Of a stretch of 64,000 nucleotides of DNA, positions 46,101 through 55,069 are shown piece by piece (position 1 is the first letter of the stretch; every line of letters begins with the position of its first letter). Location: contig JAAVTG010000606.1 in NCBI GenBank assembly GCA_011947345.1, forward strand, positions 45,057-109,056. Direction: 5' to 3'. Source of the stretch: Phytophthora quininea. Lineage: Eukaryota > Oomycota > Peronosporomycetes > Peronosporales > Peronosporaceae. Below the pieces are notes generated by a model, which was not told the DNA's origin, made no database searches, and saw only the letters and a list, made by a program, of their open reading frames with translations. The translations under genes were made by a program, and so were the position numbers.

Positions 46101-46727
46101 TACTTCTTTGCGGATGTCCGTCGCACAAACGCCAGGGATTTTCTTTACCCGAGTCTTGGAGGCACTTTTTGCAACGTTTGTCGAGTACTAGCCGTCTCCT
46201 CATAGCAATGCAAACACATGCCGAACTCATTGGGAACCTCAATGACACGAGATCTCCCCATCGGATGGCCGCTGTAGGCACATTCTACAGCATGCCACAG
46301 ACATCGCCGCTTGCTCGGAGCTTCCTGGCTCGTTGAGTCTTTCTTCTTCTTTGTTAGGGGCAGCAAGTTGGTGCAATAGTGCATGGTCCCTCCGATACGT
46401 TCCCTCCAACTGCACTGGTCCTCCCGGTTGTCTCCCGGGCCCAGCAATTGTCCTCCGTGTTGGTCTTGGTGGACGGTAGAGCTCATCTCCGCATCGATGT
46501 CCACAACTCGGGACGGAACGGCCTCCCGATCCAGCTTGGCTTTGATTGCGGCGGTTGCCTGGGCCTGTCGCTGCTTCCAGAGCCACTTGCCGTCCGCCGC
46601 TGCGAGCGTCTTGCGGGCATTCCACTTGGCTAGCGACGTGTCTTCATCCCCGTACGCGTCGAGCGCGTCGCGGAGCATCCGCTTCCCCTGCGTCTTGGCA
46701 CGAGCCGCAGCCAGCGCCGTCGACATC
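43144..46727 (-). CDS. IQ-repeat protein with N-terminal Cys-rich motifs and Tudor/SH3-like segment
   Basis: From the ATG at 46727 the frames run through a basic helical start, Cys/His clusters ('FGMCLHCYEE', 'CKKCLQDSG', 'CRNHLEAH') that look zinc-binding, and at least seven IQ-like motifs, e.g. 'IQRIYRGNRARRR', 'LQRFVRGFLGRRRF', 'IQRLIRGALARKRF' and 'IQKHVRGWLTRRMW'. A beta-rich segment resembling a Tudor or SH3 fold follows, cut by a 64-bp intron at 43990-44053, then a helical tail. IQ motifs bind calmodulin or EF-hand light chains. Frame slips at about 46180, 46110, 45195 (T run) and 44325 (A run) fit one-base losses. The last exon and stop at 43144 are tentative. It may be a ciliary or cytoskeletal scaffold, by inference. 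Confidence 0.62.
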
Positions 46728-46799
46728 GTGCGACGACGTTTCAAGAAAACATTTCTTTTAGAAGTTGAAGGTTTGGGTTTGTTTAAGATACTGGGGAAT

Positions 46800-46852
46800 T
46801 TCCCGGGACCACTTGGGACCACCCGGACCACCTAGACCACCTGGACCACTTT
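46800..46852. repeat. Short GGACCACC tandem repeat
   Basis: Five imperfect copies of a 9-10-base unit (GGACCACCT and variants). The minus strand would read as Gly/Pro-rich, collagen-like residues, but it lies upstream of the IQ gene start and is probably non-coding. Confidence 0.6.
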
Positions 46853-46877
46853 CCCACTCACTGTCCCCGGTATTTTT

Positions 46878-47359
46878 TATCCAATACCGCATAATCGTAG
46901 TCCTAACGGCACGCCCATATCGGGGTAGAAAAGATGGCCGCTCTTTTTTGTGCAACTGCTAACTTTTAGTCCACCAATTGCTCCATTTTACAAGACGTGT
47001 CCAGGCGGAGTACATGTAGGACGACGCCGCAACCACCGAAGCAAGACGGGGAGAAGGACGCGGCCTCTACCCACAGCAAGACGGGGAGCCTCGTCGAGGC
47101 CATGCTCACGGATGTAGTCGAGGACATTTTTCTTGTGCAGGTAGGTTGTAGAGATCCTTGTGCCCTTCGGTGCTTGTTGATGCAGGGCCGCACCATCCTT
47201 TCAACGAAATCGGCCTATGACATTACATTTTAGAGCTAGTATAGGCTAAGAATAGCAACTGTGATTGTGAAACTTATGGGGGCTTTATATCACTCCTGAT
47301 TGGTCAAATAGGCTGTGCCGTTAGGACTAAATTGCCGTTAGGACTACGATTATCCAATA
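46878..47359. repeat. Candidate MITE with 21-bp inverted repeats
   Basis: Positions 46891-46911 and 47333-47353 are perfect inverted copies over 21 bases, containing TAGTCCTAACGGCA. A direct 9-base repeat, TATCCAATA, lies at 46878-46886 and 47351-47359 and may be the target duplication, although its last copy overlaps the inverted repeat by three bases. A further copy of 14 bases of the inner repeat is at 47316-47329. No transposase lies between them, so this would be a non-autonomous element. Confidence 0.55.
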
Positions 47360-47414
47360 AACCAGTTGACGATGGACCAGGATTACGCGCAAGTAATTGT
47401 CCATCACGCAACGG

Positions 47415-47608
47415 GAGTACAGATGTGCACCGCGTTTTCGGCCCCAGTATGTTTCGATGGCCTCCAAAACTAAATGATTCTGTGCTACGATTTGCTCGCG
47501 TCGGCTACCCACCCCCATGACAACTGCCGTGTGTTTTCATCAAGAATTGATCGATTCGGACACTTTATATGGTCCACCCCTCCGAAAACGCGGAGCACAT
47601 CTGTACTC
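47415..47608. repeat. Inverted repeat forming a long hairpin
   Basis: Positions 47415-47440 and 47583-47608 pair over 26 bases with one mismatch, around a loop of about 142 bases. It stands just upstream of acyltransferase 4' and partly within its possible leader. Confidence 0.65.
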
Positions 47609-47724
47609 GATTGCAACCACCCAGCGCATGTACAATCATGGCGATAAAGGTCTCACGGTGGCGCTACAACGACAACCGTTTAGTCATTCCTCAACTCGCT
47701 TCCATTCAGTTCCAGTCCAGCAAG

Positions 47725-49035
47725 ATGCCAAGTATCCAAGTCGCCGAGGACTCTACTGATCGATCGTCGCCATCGAATCAAAACCCACCACCGGTCTCGA
47801 AAATCCTGTTTCTGGATGGCGTTCGAGGCACCGCAGTCTTGTTCGTGGTGACACAGCACACCGGATATATGCATGACATCTTCCTGGGGGCCGTCGGAGT
47901 CGACGCCTTCTTCGTGCTCAGTTCGTTCCTGCTGACCATGATCTTCATGAAGAAGAGCACCAAACTTCTCGCTGAAGGAGCATCCTACCGCAAGTGGGGG
48001 TTCACTCTGGCCGACTACTTCTCCAAGAGATTCTTCCGAGTCTATCCGTTGTTCGCACTGGTGGCCATCGCGTTGTGGCTCATGCCGTTCGAGTACCAGC
48101 ACCAGTTCTACAAGGTGGCCAAGCCGGAGGACTTCAACCTCTTCCTGACACTGACGTTCCACCCAGACCACCGACACTTTCTCATGTGGACACTGCCGCT
48201 CGAGATCTCCTACTACTTCATCATCCCCGTGTTTGTACTGGCGGTGCTCAAGATGAAGCGATTCTGGTGGCTGGCTTTTGTGCCGCTCTACACGTGGGTC
48301 ATCCACGAGGGTCTCTACACCACCCGGACCCGAGCCATTCACCAAACGCTCGCTGACCACCTGCCGACGTTCCTTGCCGGGTCCATGGCCGCCGTCGTCT
48401 TCGTGAAAGCCGACTCGTGGATCAAAGTCTCCGGTTTCAAGTTCCTCAAGCCCCACACGATCGGACTGCGAATCGTCGAAGGAGTGTTGATCGCAGCCTA
48501 CCTCAGCGTGGTGTTTCGAGGCCTCTTCTTCAACTGGCTCGGGATGCCTCTCCCCAAGACCGACTACTTGATGCCGTTCACGAGCGTCAAGTTGTCGCTG
48601 CTGATCGTGCTCGAGATGGTGCAGCCCTCCACCGTGTCCGGGATCTTCGAGTGGGTGGTGCTGCGCTACTTGGGCAAGATCAGCTTCTCGGTCTACCTGC
48701 TGCACGTGTTCGTCATCTACATCCCGTCCATCCAGTTCCAGGAGAACTACTACGACCGCACGTTCTCGTACTTTGGTCTGGTGATTCTGCTGGCCACGGC
48801 GTCGTACCGCTTGGTGGAGTATCCGTCGCAACTTCTTGCGCAAAAGCTGTCGAGTGTTTTCGCCAGACTCGCTTCTTACGATCACCAGCAACTTGTCAAG
48901 CAAAATGATACCGACACGACCAAATCGGCCCAGAATTTGGATGAAATTGACGCCATTTCGAATACGACCGCGTCGTCCACGAGCAACTCGCTGAGAGAAA
49001 GCTCACCCAGACGAAATTCATTGATTCGAGGATAG
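47725..49035 (+). CDS. Acyltransferase-3 family membrane protein, copy 4'
   Basis: Start at 'MPSIQVAEDSTDRS', equivalent to the leader of copy 4. In-frame Mets further up (47638, 47569) are possible but lie in the hairpin. Uninterrupted 436 residues: R-x10-H intact ('DGVRGTAVLFVVTQH'), ten hydrophobic segments, and a Ser-rich tail ending 'RRNSLIRG'. It has 'WWLAFVP', 'LADHLP' and 'QFQENYY', as does 1', whereas copies 1, 4 and 5 have 'WWAAFVP', 'LGDHLP' and 'QYQEDYY'. The best-preserved member of its type. Confidence 0.88.
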   Translation: MPSIQVAEDSTDRSSPSNQNPPPVSKILFLDGVRGTAVLFVVTQHTGYMHDIFLGAVGVDAFFVLSSFLLTMIFMKKSTKLLAEGASYRKWGFTLADYFSKRFFRVYPLFALVAIALWLMPFEYQHQFYKVAKPEDFNLFLTLTFHPDHRHFLMWTLPLEISYYFIIPVFVLAVLKMKRFWWLAFVPLYTWVIHEGLYTTRTRAIHQTLADHLPTFLAGSMAAVVFVKADSWIKVSGFKFLKPHTIGLRIVEGVLIAAYLSVVFRGLFFNWLGMPLPKTDYLMPFTSVKLSLLIVLEMVQPSTVSGIFEWVVLRYLGKISFSVYLLHVFVIYIPSIQFQENYYDRTFSYFGLVILLATASYRLVEYPSQLLAQKLSSVFARLASYDHQQLVKQNDTDTTKSAQNLDEIDAISNTTASSTSNSLRESSPRRNSLIRG

Positions 49036-49214
49036 AAAATAGGGATAACTCGGAAAACTATGTAATTGTTGTTATGGAAGTTGTGAAACCAATGGCTTGA
49101 CAGAAACCCCTTGTTGCTCCTTTAGTTCCCTAGTCCGACGCTCAAGTCACTCATCAATTTCCCTTCCTGAACAACCGACCAAGTAACAAACTGGTTAAAA
49201 GATTCCAAGTCGAC

Positions 49215-50582
49215 ATGCGCGTCCGGAAATCGTCGACCACTACTTTGGACATCCCCGTCAACGCGAACCTCGAGATTGCCAAGCAACCAACGGAACGACG
49301 AGCATCTCCGGCCGCTAAGATCCTGTTTCTTGACGGTGTACGTGGTGCAGCCGTCATCTCCGTCATCACGCAGCACTCTGGATACATGCACGACATCTTC
49401 TTGGGGGCCGTCGGAGTCGACGCCTTCTTCGTGCTCAGTGCATTCCTACTGACCATGATCTTCATGAAGAAAAGCATTAAACTGCTCGCAGAAGGAGCGT
49501 CCTACCACAAGTGGGGATTCACTCTGGCCGACTACTTCTCCAAGAGGTTCTTCCGAGTCTATCCGTTGTTCGCACTGGTGGCGATCATCCTGTGGCTCAT
49601 GCCGTTCCAGTACAAGAACCACTACTACAACGTGGTGAAACCTCAAGACTACAACTTATTCCTGACGCTTATTTTCCATCCAGACCACCGACACTACCTC
49701 ATGTGGACACTACCTCTCGAGATCTCGTACTACTTCATTCTACCTGCGTTCGTGTTGGCCGTACTCAAGTTGGGTCGTGGCTGGTGGATCGCCTTCATCC
49801 CGCTGTACACGTGGGTCATCCACGAGGGTCTGTACACCACCAGGACCAACGTCATTCATCAACGACTCATTGATCACCTACCAACGTTCCTTGCTGGATC
49901 GATGGCCGCTGTTATCTTCGTGAAGCTCGAGGCGTGGATCAAAGTCACGGGTTTTAAGTTCAACAAGGCTCATACTTTGGCCATTCGAGTGATCGAAGGT
50001 TTCTTGATTGCAGCCTACTTGAGCGTCGCGTTTCGAGGTTTGTTCTTCAACTGGCTCGGCAGGAGTCTCCCAGTCGACAAGCACTACATGATGCCATTCA
50101 CGAGCGTCAAACTGTCGCTGCTGTTCGTGATCGAAATGCTTCTACCGTCCGCTGTGTCAGTGATCTTCGAGTGGCTCCCACTTCGCCACCTAGGCAAGAT
50201 CTGCTTCTCAGTGTATTTGTTGCACGTCTTCATCGTCAAGACGGACAAGATCACGCACCAGAAAAACTACTACGACCGAACCTTCTCGGAATTTGGCCTA
50301 GTGATCTTACTGGGGACAATCTCGTACCATTTGGTGGAGTATCCATCGCAGCTTCTAGCCCAGCGATTGTCGCGTGAATTCGCTCGGCTTGAAGCTAATA
50401 CCCACCAGCAGCTCGTGGATGAACCCGATCACTCTTGTGACGCTGAATATGCTGACAAACATGTCGGCGTTGAGGAGACGATCGAAGGTACACACAAAAG
50501 CTTGCTGCCTGTTGTCAAGAACCGCTGGCATAAGGAAGACGCCGAACGGCTACCGAGTCCTCCCGGCATTTCTTCTGCGTAA
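49215..50582 (+). CDS. Acyltransferase-3 family membrane protein, copy 3'
   Basis: Same 455-residue length and start as copy 3, with no frame break. Domain motifs intact ('DGVRGAAVISVITQH'). Differences from copy 3 are mostly conservative (YHKWG for YRKWG, YNLFL for FNLFL). The tail carries 'DEPDHSCDAE' and 'KHVGVEE', shared with 2' and not with copy 3. Probably functional. Confidence 0.88.
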   Translation: MRVRKSSTTTLDIPVNANLEIAKQPTERRASPAAKILFLDGVRGAAVISVITQHSGYMHDIFLGAVGVDAFFVLSAFLLTMIFMKKSIKLLAEGASYHKWGFTLADYFSKRFFRVYPLFALVAIILWLMPFQYKNHYYNVVKPQDYNLFLTLIFHPDHRHYLMWTLPLEISYYFILPAFVLAVLKLGRGWWIAFIPLYTWVIHEGLYTTRTNVIHQRLIDHLPTFLAGSMAAVIFVKLEAWIKVTGFKFNKAHTLAIRVIEGFLIAAYLSVAFRGLFFNWLGRSLPVDKHYMMPFTSVKLSLLFVIEMLLPSAVSVIFEWLPLRHLGKICFSVYLLHVFIVKTDKITHQKNYYDRTFSEFGLVILLGTISYHLVEYPSQLLAQRLSREFARLEANTHQQLVDEPDHSCDAEYADKHVGVEETIEGTHKSLLPVVKNRWHKEDAERLPSPPGISSA

Positions 50583-50835
50583 GGTTCTCAATCATTTAGC
50601 TTTAAGGATTGCATCATTACCGTCTTGAATTTGGTTAGCGACAGCAACCCCTTTGAAATTCACGAGGTAGTTCGAAAAGCCTCGATAGATCTCGCCCATG
50701 CGAAGCAGTTCTAAAGTATCAACAAGACTGACAAAGTTTCCAAAAAGGAATGGAGGTTGCGTGAAGTCGAAATACACGGCGGGGCCGATTCAAAACGCGA
50801 CGTGTCTGAGAACCAACCAGTACAGCCGATGTCTA

Positions 50836-51748
50836 TCCGCAAGCTTCATAAGTATGGTCGGTATCATAAAGATGGTCACCCCAAGTATACAAATTCCAAA
50901 TACAAACCACTATCATAGTACTTTTTCGACCGATCACAGCGCCGTCCAGCTTGATCAAATAAGATAGCTTAACAGTCGCTTCGATAGCCAAGACGCTGCA
51001 GATTTGAACGAGGCACGTCTAACCTCCGGAGGCCTTCTTCCATGGAATCTACGGCCTTCCGAATGAAGACCGCTAAAACCACCTTGGCGACTTGGGAAAA
51101 AGCCGTGAATTGTGTAAAGCGGAAGGACCTCTGTCCGACGGGCCGCTGCCAGATTTGGTCTCAAGTACGAATCGCTTCGTCTGCGTGTTCTTAGGCAAGT
51201 CCCGCTGGATGTGACCCTCGGTAGACCTCCTGTCTACCTGAGTAGTGGACACGAGCAGGGGTCCTGGAGATCATCGCTTATCGTGCGAAACTTGGTATGT
51301 GCATTGATGACCGCTGTCGCATTTGAAAGCTGAAAAGGTCCCAATTGATTTCCCTAGCTCACAGTGGCTGCGGCGATTTACCAAGAAGCACAAGACGTTG
51401 ATTTCATTTCGTATGGCGCAGCAGCTAGACGGCAAACGGGCTGAAGCTTCGAAGGAAGAGACTGTCCGTTTATACAATGAAAAGCGGCTGTCGTCGGGCT
51501 TTGGGGCCCCGTACGAGCGCTGGAAGTTGTCGTGAGTCGCAGGGACTGTCGGCAAGATCGTCAGCAAGCGTGCAAGCTCCAAAGACGTGTGTGATCCTGC
51601 AGAACGATAAAGAGAACCGCAGCGGCAACATCGTCGTTGCGGAGGCTGTAGTGTAGTCTTGCTTTGTATGGCGACACTTTGTGCAAGTCGGCCGCCTTTA
51701 TGATTCAACGAATTAGCGACAGGCTGGTTTCCATACAAACGTTGCGGA
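50836..51748. mobile_element. 913-bp TA-flanked element, pogo/Tc1-mariner type
   Basis: Flanked by TA at 50834-50835 and 51749-51750. Ends TCCGCAA...TTGCGGA are inverted, with weaker matching for a dozen more bases. The left arm reads GATGTCTACAGCTT at the same place, giving the exact empty site with a single TA. Inside, a frame encodes part of a CENP-B/pogo-type helix-turn-helix, but no DDE domain, so the element is non-autonomous or internally deleted. Insertion happened after the arms separated, or was lost cleanly from the left arm. Confidence 0.82.
51323..51535 (+). pseudogene. Fragment of pogo-like transposase (CENP-B-type HTH)
   Basis: Seventy codons with 'SSQWLRRFTKKHKTLISFR' followed by 'QQLDGKRAEASKEETVRLY', the pattern of the second helix-turn-helix of pogo/Tigger and CENP-B proteins (W-x2-F-x3-H, then R-A at the recognition helix). 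No DDE catalytic part is found after it. It is a remnant that identifies the element's family. Confidence 0.65.
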
Positions 51749-51750
51749 TA

Positions 51751-51960
51751 CAGCTTGCAATATCTTGAACCGCCACTACAACGTGGTAAAATCCAAAGAC
51801 GACAACTAGTTCATAACACCCAGAGCACCGCCACTATTAATGTGGACGCTACCTCTCGAGATCGCCCAGTGTCGCCACTCGCCAAAACCCTGACAAAAGG
51901 AAGACCCCGAACGGCTATTGAGTCCTCCCAGAGTCTCCTCAGCAGTTTGAAACTACCACC
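51751..51960 (+). pseudogene. Acyltransferase relic, undivided copy
   Basis: Reads as scraps of a family member. 'NRHYNVVKS' corresponds to the loop before the third helix, then come the 'MWTLPLEI' region at about 51838-51861 and a piece of the 3' end ('KEDPERLLSPP'), with large internal deletions and stops. It shows there was once another acyltransferase between copies 2 and 3. The left-arm equivalent is the target of the 7.4-kb insertion. Confidence 0.62.
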
Positions 51961-52117
51961 ATACTCCTACCGGCAGTTGTAGTCGTGCTCGCAACCTCTT
52001 CGAAACCTACGAGTAGGTTTTGAAACCATCGACACATATTTCGGCTGTGAAGCAGTTCGCAAGGCTCCACGTGGACGACAAGTCCGACCAAGAAAGTGAC
52101 CACGTTTCCAAGGGAAA

Positions 52118-53476
52118 ATGCAAGTCGAAAGCATCGTCGAAATACCCAACGAGGCGGATTCGAAGTCTAAGGACCAACCGGTCAAGCCACCGTCGTCCCC
52201 AGTGTCCAAGATTCTGTTTCTTGATGGCGTTCGCGGCGTCGCCGTCATCTTTGTGGTCACGCAGCACTCAGGCTACATGCACGACATCTTCTTGGGAGCG
52301 GTCGGAGTCGACGCCTTCTTCGTGCTCAGTGCCTTCCTGCTGACCATGATCTTCATGAAGAAGAGCAGTAAACTTCTTGCCGAAGGAGCGTCCTACCGCA
52401 AGTGGGGGTTCACACTAGCCGACTACTTCTCCAAGCGATTCTTCCGAGTCTACCCGTTATTCGCTCTGGTGGCGGTAGTACTGTGGTTGCTGCCATTCAA
52501 GTACAAACGGCACTACTACGACATCAAGCATCCGGAAGACTTCAACCTCTTTCTCACCCTCATCTTCGACCGGAAACACCGACACTACTTGTTGTGGACT
52601 CTACCTCTCGAGATCTCCTACTACTTCATCATCCCCGTCTTGGTGCTGGCCGTGTTGAAAGTGGGTCGGTTCTGGTGGGCGACGTTCGTTCTGACGTATG
52701 TATATGTCATCTACGAAGGACTGTCCTTCACTCGAGGGGTTGTTCATACAGGAAGTCCATTGCTACAAATGCTACCGACGTTCCTTGCCGGCTCCATGGC
52801 CGCCGTCATTGTCGTCAAGCTCGAGGCCTGGATCAAACGCACAGGTTTCACGTTTTCCATGAAGCAGACAGTGGCCATCCGAGTAATCGAAGGGGTCTTG
52901 ATCGCAGCTTACCTCAGTGTCGCGTTCCGAGGTTTGTTCTTCAACTGGCTCGGTATGAGTCTTCCTCCCGACAAGCACTACATGATGCCATTCACGAGCG
53001 TCAAACTGTCGCTGCTGTTCGTGATAGAGATGGTTCTACCTTCCGCTGTTTCGTTGATGTTTGAGTGGTTCCCGCTTCGCCACCTGGGCAAAATCTGCTT
53101 CTCCGTCTACCTGCTACACGTGTTTGTAGTCAAGACCAACGCCATCGCTTACCAGAAAAACTACTACGATAAAGTGTTCTCGGAGTTCGCGCTGGTGATC
53201 CTGTTGGGGACAATCTCGTACTATTTGGTGGAGTATCCATCGCAGCTTCTAGCCCAGCGATTGTCGCGTGAATTTGCTCGGCTTGAAGCTAATACCCACC
53301 AGAAGCTCGTAGATGAACCCGATCACTCTTGTGACGCTGAATATGCTGACAAACATGTCGGCGTTGAGGAGACGATCGAAGGTACCCACAAAAGCTTGCT
53401 GCCTGTTGTCAAGAACCGCTGGCATAAGGAAGACGCCGAACGGCTACCGAGTCCTCCCGGCATTTCTTCTGCGTAA
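52118..53476 (+). CDS. Acyltransferase-3 family membrane protein, copy 2'
   Basis: Full-length 452-residue frame from 'MQVESIVEIPNEADS', with 'DGVRGVAVIFVVTQH' and an unbroken C-terminus ending 'LPSPPGISSA'. It therefore shows what the frameshifted copy 2 should encode. Small differences from copy 2 include SSKLL for SIKLL and TYVYV for TYLYV. The tail variants EPDHSC and KHVGVEE match 3' on this arm. Likely functional. Confidence 0.88.
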   Translation: MQVESIVEIPNEADSKSKDQPVKPPSSPVSKILFLDGVRGVAVIFVVTQHSGYMHDIFLGAVGVDAFFVLSAFLLTMIFMKKSSKLLAEGASYRKWGFTLADYFSKRFFRVYPLFALVAVVLWLLPFKYKRHYYDIKHPEDFNLFLTLIFDRKHRHYLLWTLPLEISYYFIIPVLVLAVLKVGRFWWATFVLTYVYVIYEGLSFTRGVVHTGSPLLQMLPTFLAGSMAAVIVVKLEAWIKRTGFTFSMKQTVAIRVIEGVLIAAYLSVAFRGLFFNWLGMSLPPDKHYMMPFTSVKLSLLFVIEMVLPSAVSLMFEWFPLRHLGKICFSVYLLHVFVVKTNAIAYQKNYYDKVFSEFALVILLGTISYYLVEYPSQLLAQRLSREFARLEANTHQKLVDEPDHSCDAEYADKHVGVEETIEGTHKSLLPVVKNRWHKEDAERLPSPPGISSA

Positions 53477-53661
53477 GGTTCTCAATCATTTAGCTTTAAG
53501 GCTTTCATAAATATCGTCATGAAACACACACCGTACTGCTGGCTGTTGTCGCTTCAGCAAACCGAGGCAGTTCTTGAAACCCTCGATAGATATCTTTCCC
53601 TTGCGAAGCACTTCTGAACTATCCCCGTCGACAACCAAACCGACCAAGTTTCCGAAGAAAA

Positions 53662-54911
53662 ATGGTAATGGAAAGCGTCGTCGAAATACGTAGCGAGACA
53701 GATTCATAGCGTGACTTACCCGAGGGCCAACCAGTTAAGCTGCCGGCACCGCCGTCTCCCGTGTCAAAGATCCTCTTCTCGGTGGAATTCGAGACACCGC
53801 AGTCTTGTTCGTGGTGACGCAGCACACCGGATATATGCATGACATCTTCCTGGGGGCCGTCGGAGTCGACGCCTTCTTCGTGCTCAGTTCGTTCCTGCTG
53901 ACCATGATCTTCATGAAGAAGAGCACCAAACTTCTCGCTGAAGGAGCGTCCTACCGCAAGTGGGGGTTCACTCTGGCCGACTACTTCTCCAAGAGATTCT
54001 TCCGAGTCTATCCGTTGTTCGCACTGGTGGCCATCACGTTGTGGCTCATGCCGTTCGAGTACCAGCACCAGTTCTACAAGGTGGCCAAGCCGGAGGACTT
54101 TAACCTCTTCCTGACACTCACATTCCACCCGGACCACCGACACTTTCTCATGTGGACACTGCCGCTCGAGATCTCCTACTACTTCATCATCCCCGTGTTT
54201 GTACTGGCGGTGCTCAAGATGAAGCGATTCTGGTGGCTGGCTTTTGTGCCGCTCTACACGTGGGTCATCCACGAGGGTCTCTACACCACCCGGACCCGAG
54301 CCATTCACCAAACGCTCGCTGACCACCTGCCGACGTTCCTTGCCGGGTCCATGGCCGCCGTCGTCTTCGTGAAAGCCGACTCGTGGATCAAAGTCTCCGG
54401 TTTCAAGTTCCTCAAGCCCCACACGATCGGACTGCGAATCGTCGAAGGAGTGTTGATCGCAGCCTACCTCAGCGTGGTGTTTCGAGGCCTCTTCTTCAAC
54501 TGGCTCGGGATGCCTCTCCCCAAGACCGACTACTTGATGCCGTTCACGAGCGTCAAGTTGTCGCTGCTGATCGTGCTCGAGATGGTGCAGCCCTCCACCG
54601 TGTCCGAGATCTTCGAGTGGGTGGTGTTGCGCTACTTGGGCAAGATCAGCTTCTCGGTCTACCTGCTGCACGTGTTCGTCATCTACACCCCGTCCATCCA
54701 GTTCCAGGAGAACTACTACGACCGCACGTTCTCGTACTTTGGTCTGGTGATTCTGCTGGCCACGACGTCGTACCGCTTGGTGGAGTATCCGTCACAGCTT
54801 CTAGCGCAGCGGCTTTCTCTCAAGTTCGTTCAACTGGAGGAAACGGTCATCAACAATTGCCGAGTGACGACAATGAAGAGAAGAAGGGAGACGCGGAAGG
54901 GCTGCAACTAG
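53662..54911 (+). pseudogene. Acyltransferase-3 family membrane protein, copy 1' (broken)
   Basis: From the ATG at 53662 or 53668 the same in-frame TAG as in copy 1 follows within 15 codons ('ETDS' then stop). A one-base loss at about 53775-53779 (CTCTT for CTCTTT) then breaks the R-x10-H region. The Arg is kept ('GIRDTAV'), unlike copy 1. After 53805 the domain is open and complete. Its C-terminus ('LSLKFVQLEETVINN') lines up with other family members, so it is the ancestral version of the shifted tail in copy 1. The domain body matches 4' more closely than copy 1. Confidence 0.72.
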
Positions 54912-55069
54912 TTGTTCAAGCGCCAATGGCGTAAGCAACTCAACTGGTACAGGGTCTTGTTGTCGTGGTCAATGAGCCAAGCAGTCTGCGTTGTAGTATT
55001 TCACGATTAGTGTCGTCTCCAGAGCTACCGATAATTGAGACTGCTTCATCTTAACCTGCGTTGATTCCC

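Larger units (their letters stand above)
47725..50835. repeat. Inverted duplication, inner right arm
   Basis: Mirror of the inner left arm, including the spacer between copies 4' and 3' and the sequence downstream of 3'. The homology continues across the 913-bp insertion into the relic at 51751. Confidence 0.85.

Noticed and set aside
33613..47727. Palindrome as a simple read-through artefact of one hairpin molecule
   Set aside because: Such artefacts lack a 14-kb unique core, arm-private insertions with target duplications, and many base differences between arms. A misjoin of haplotypes remains possible and is listed under the first finding.
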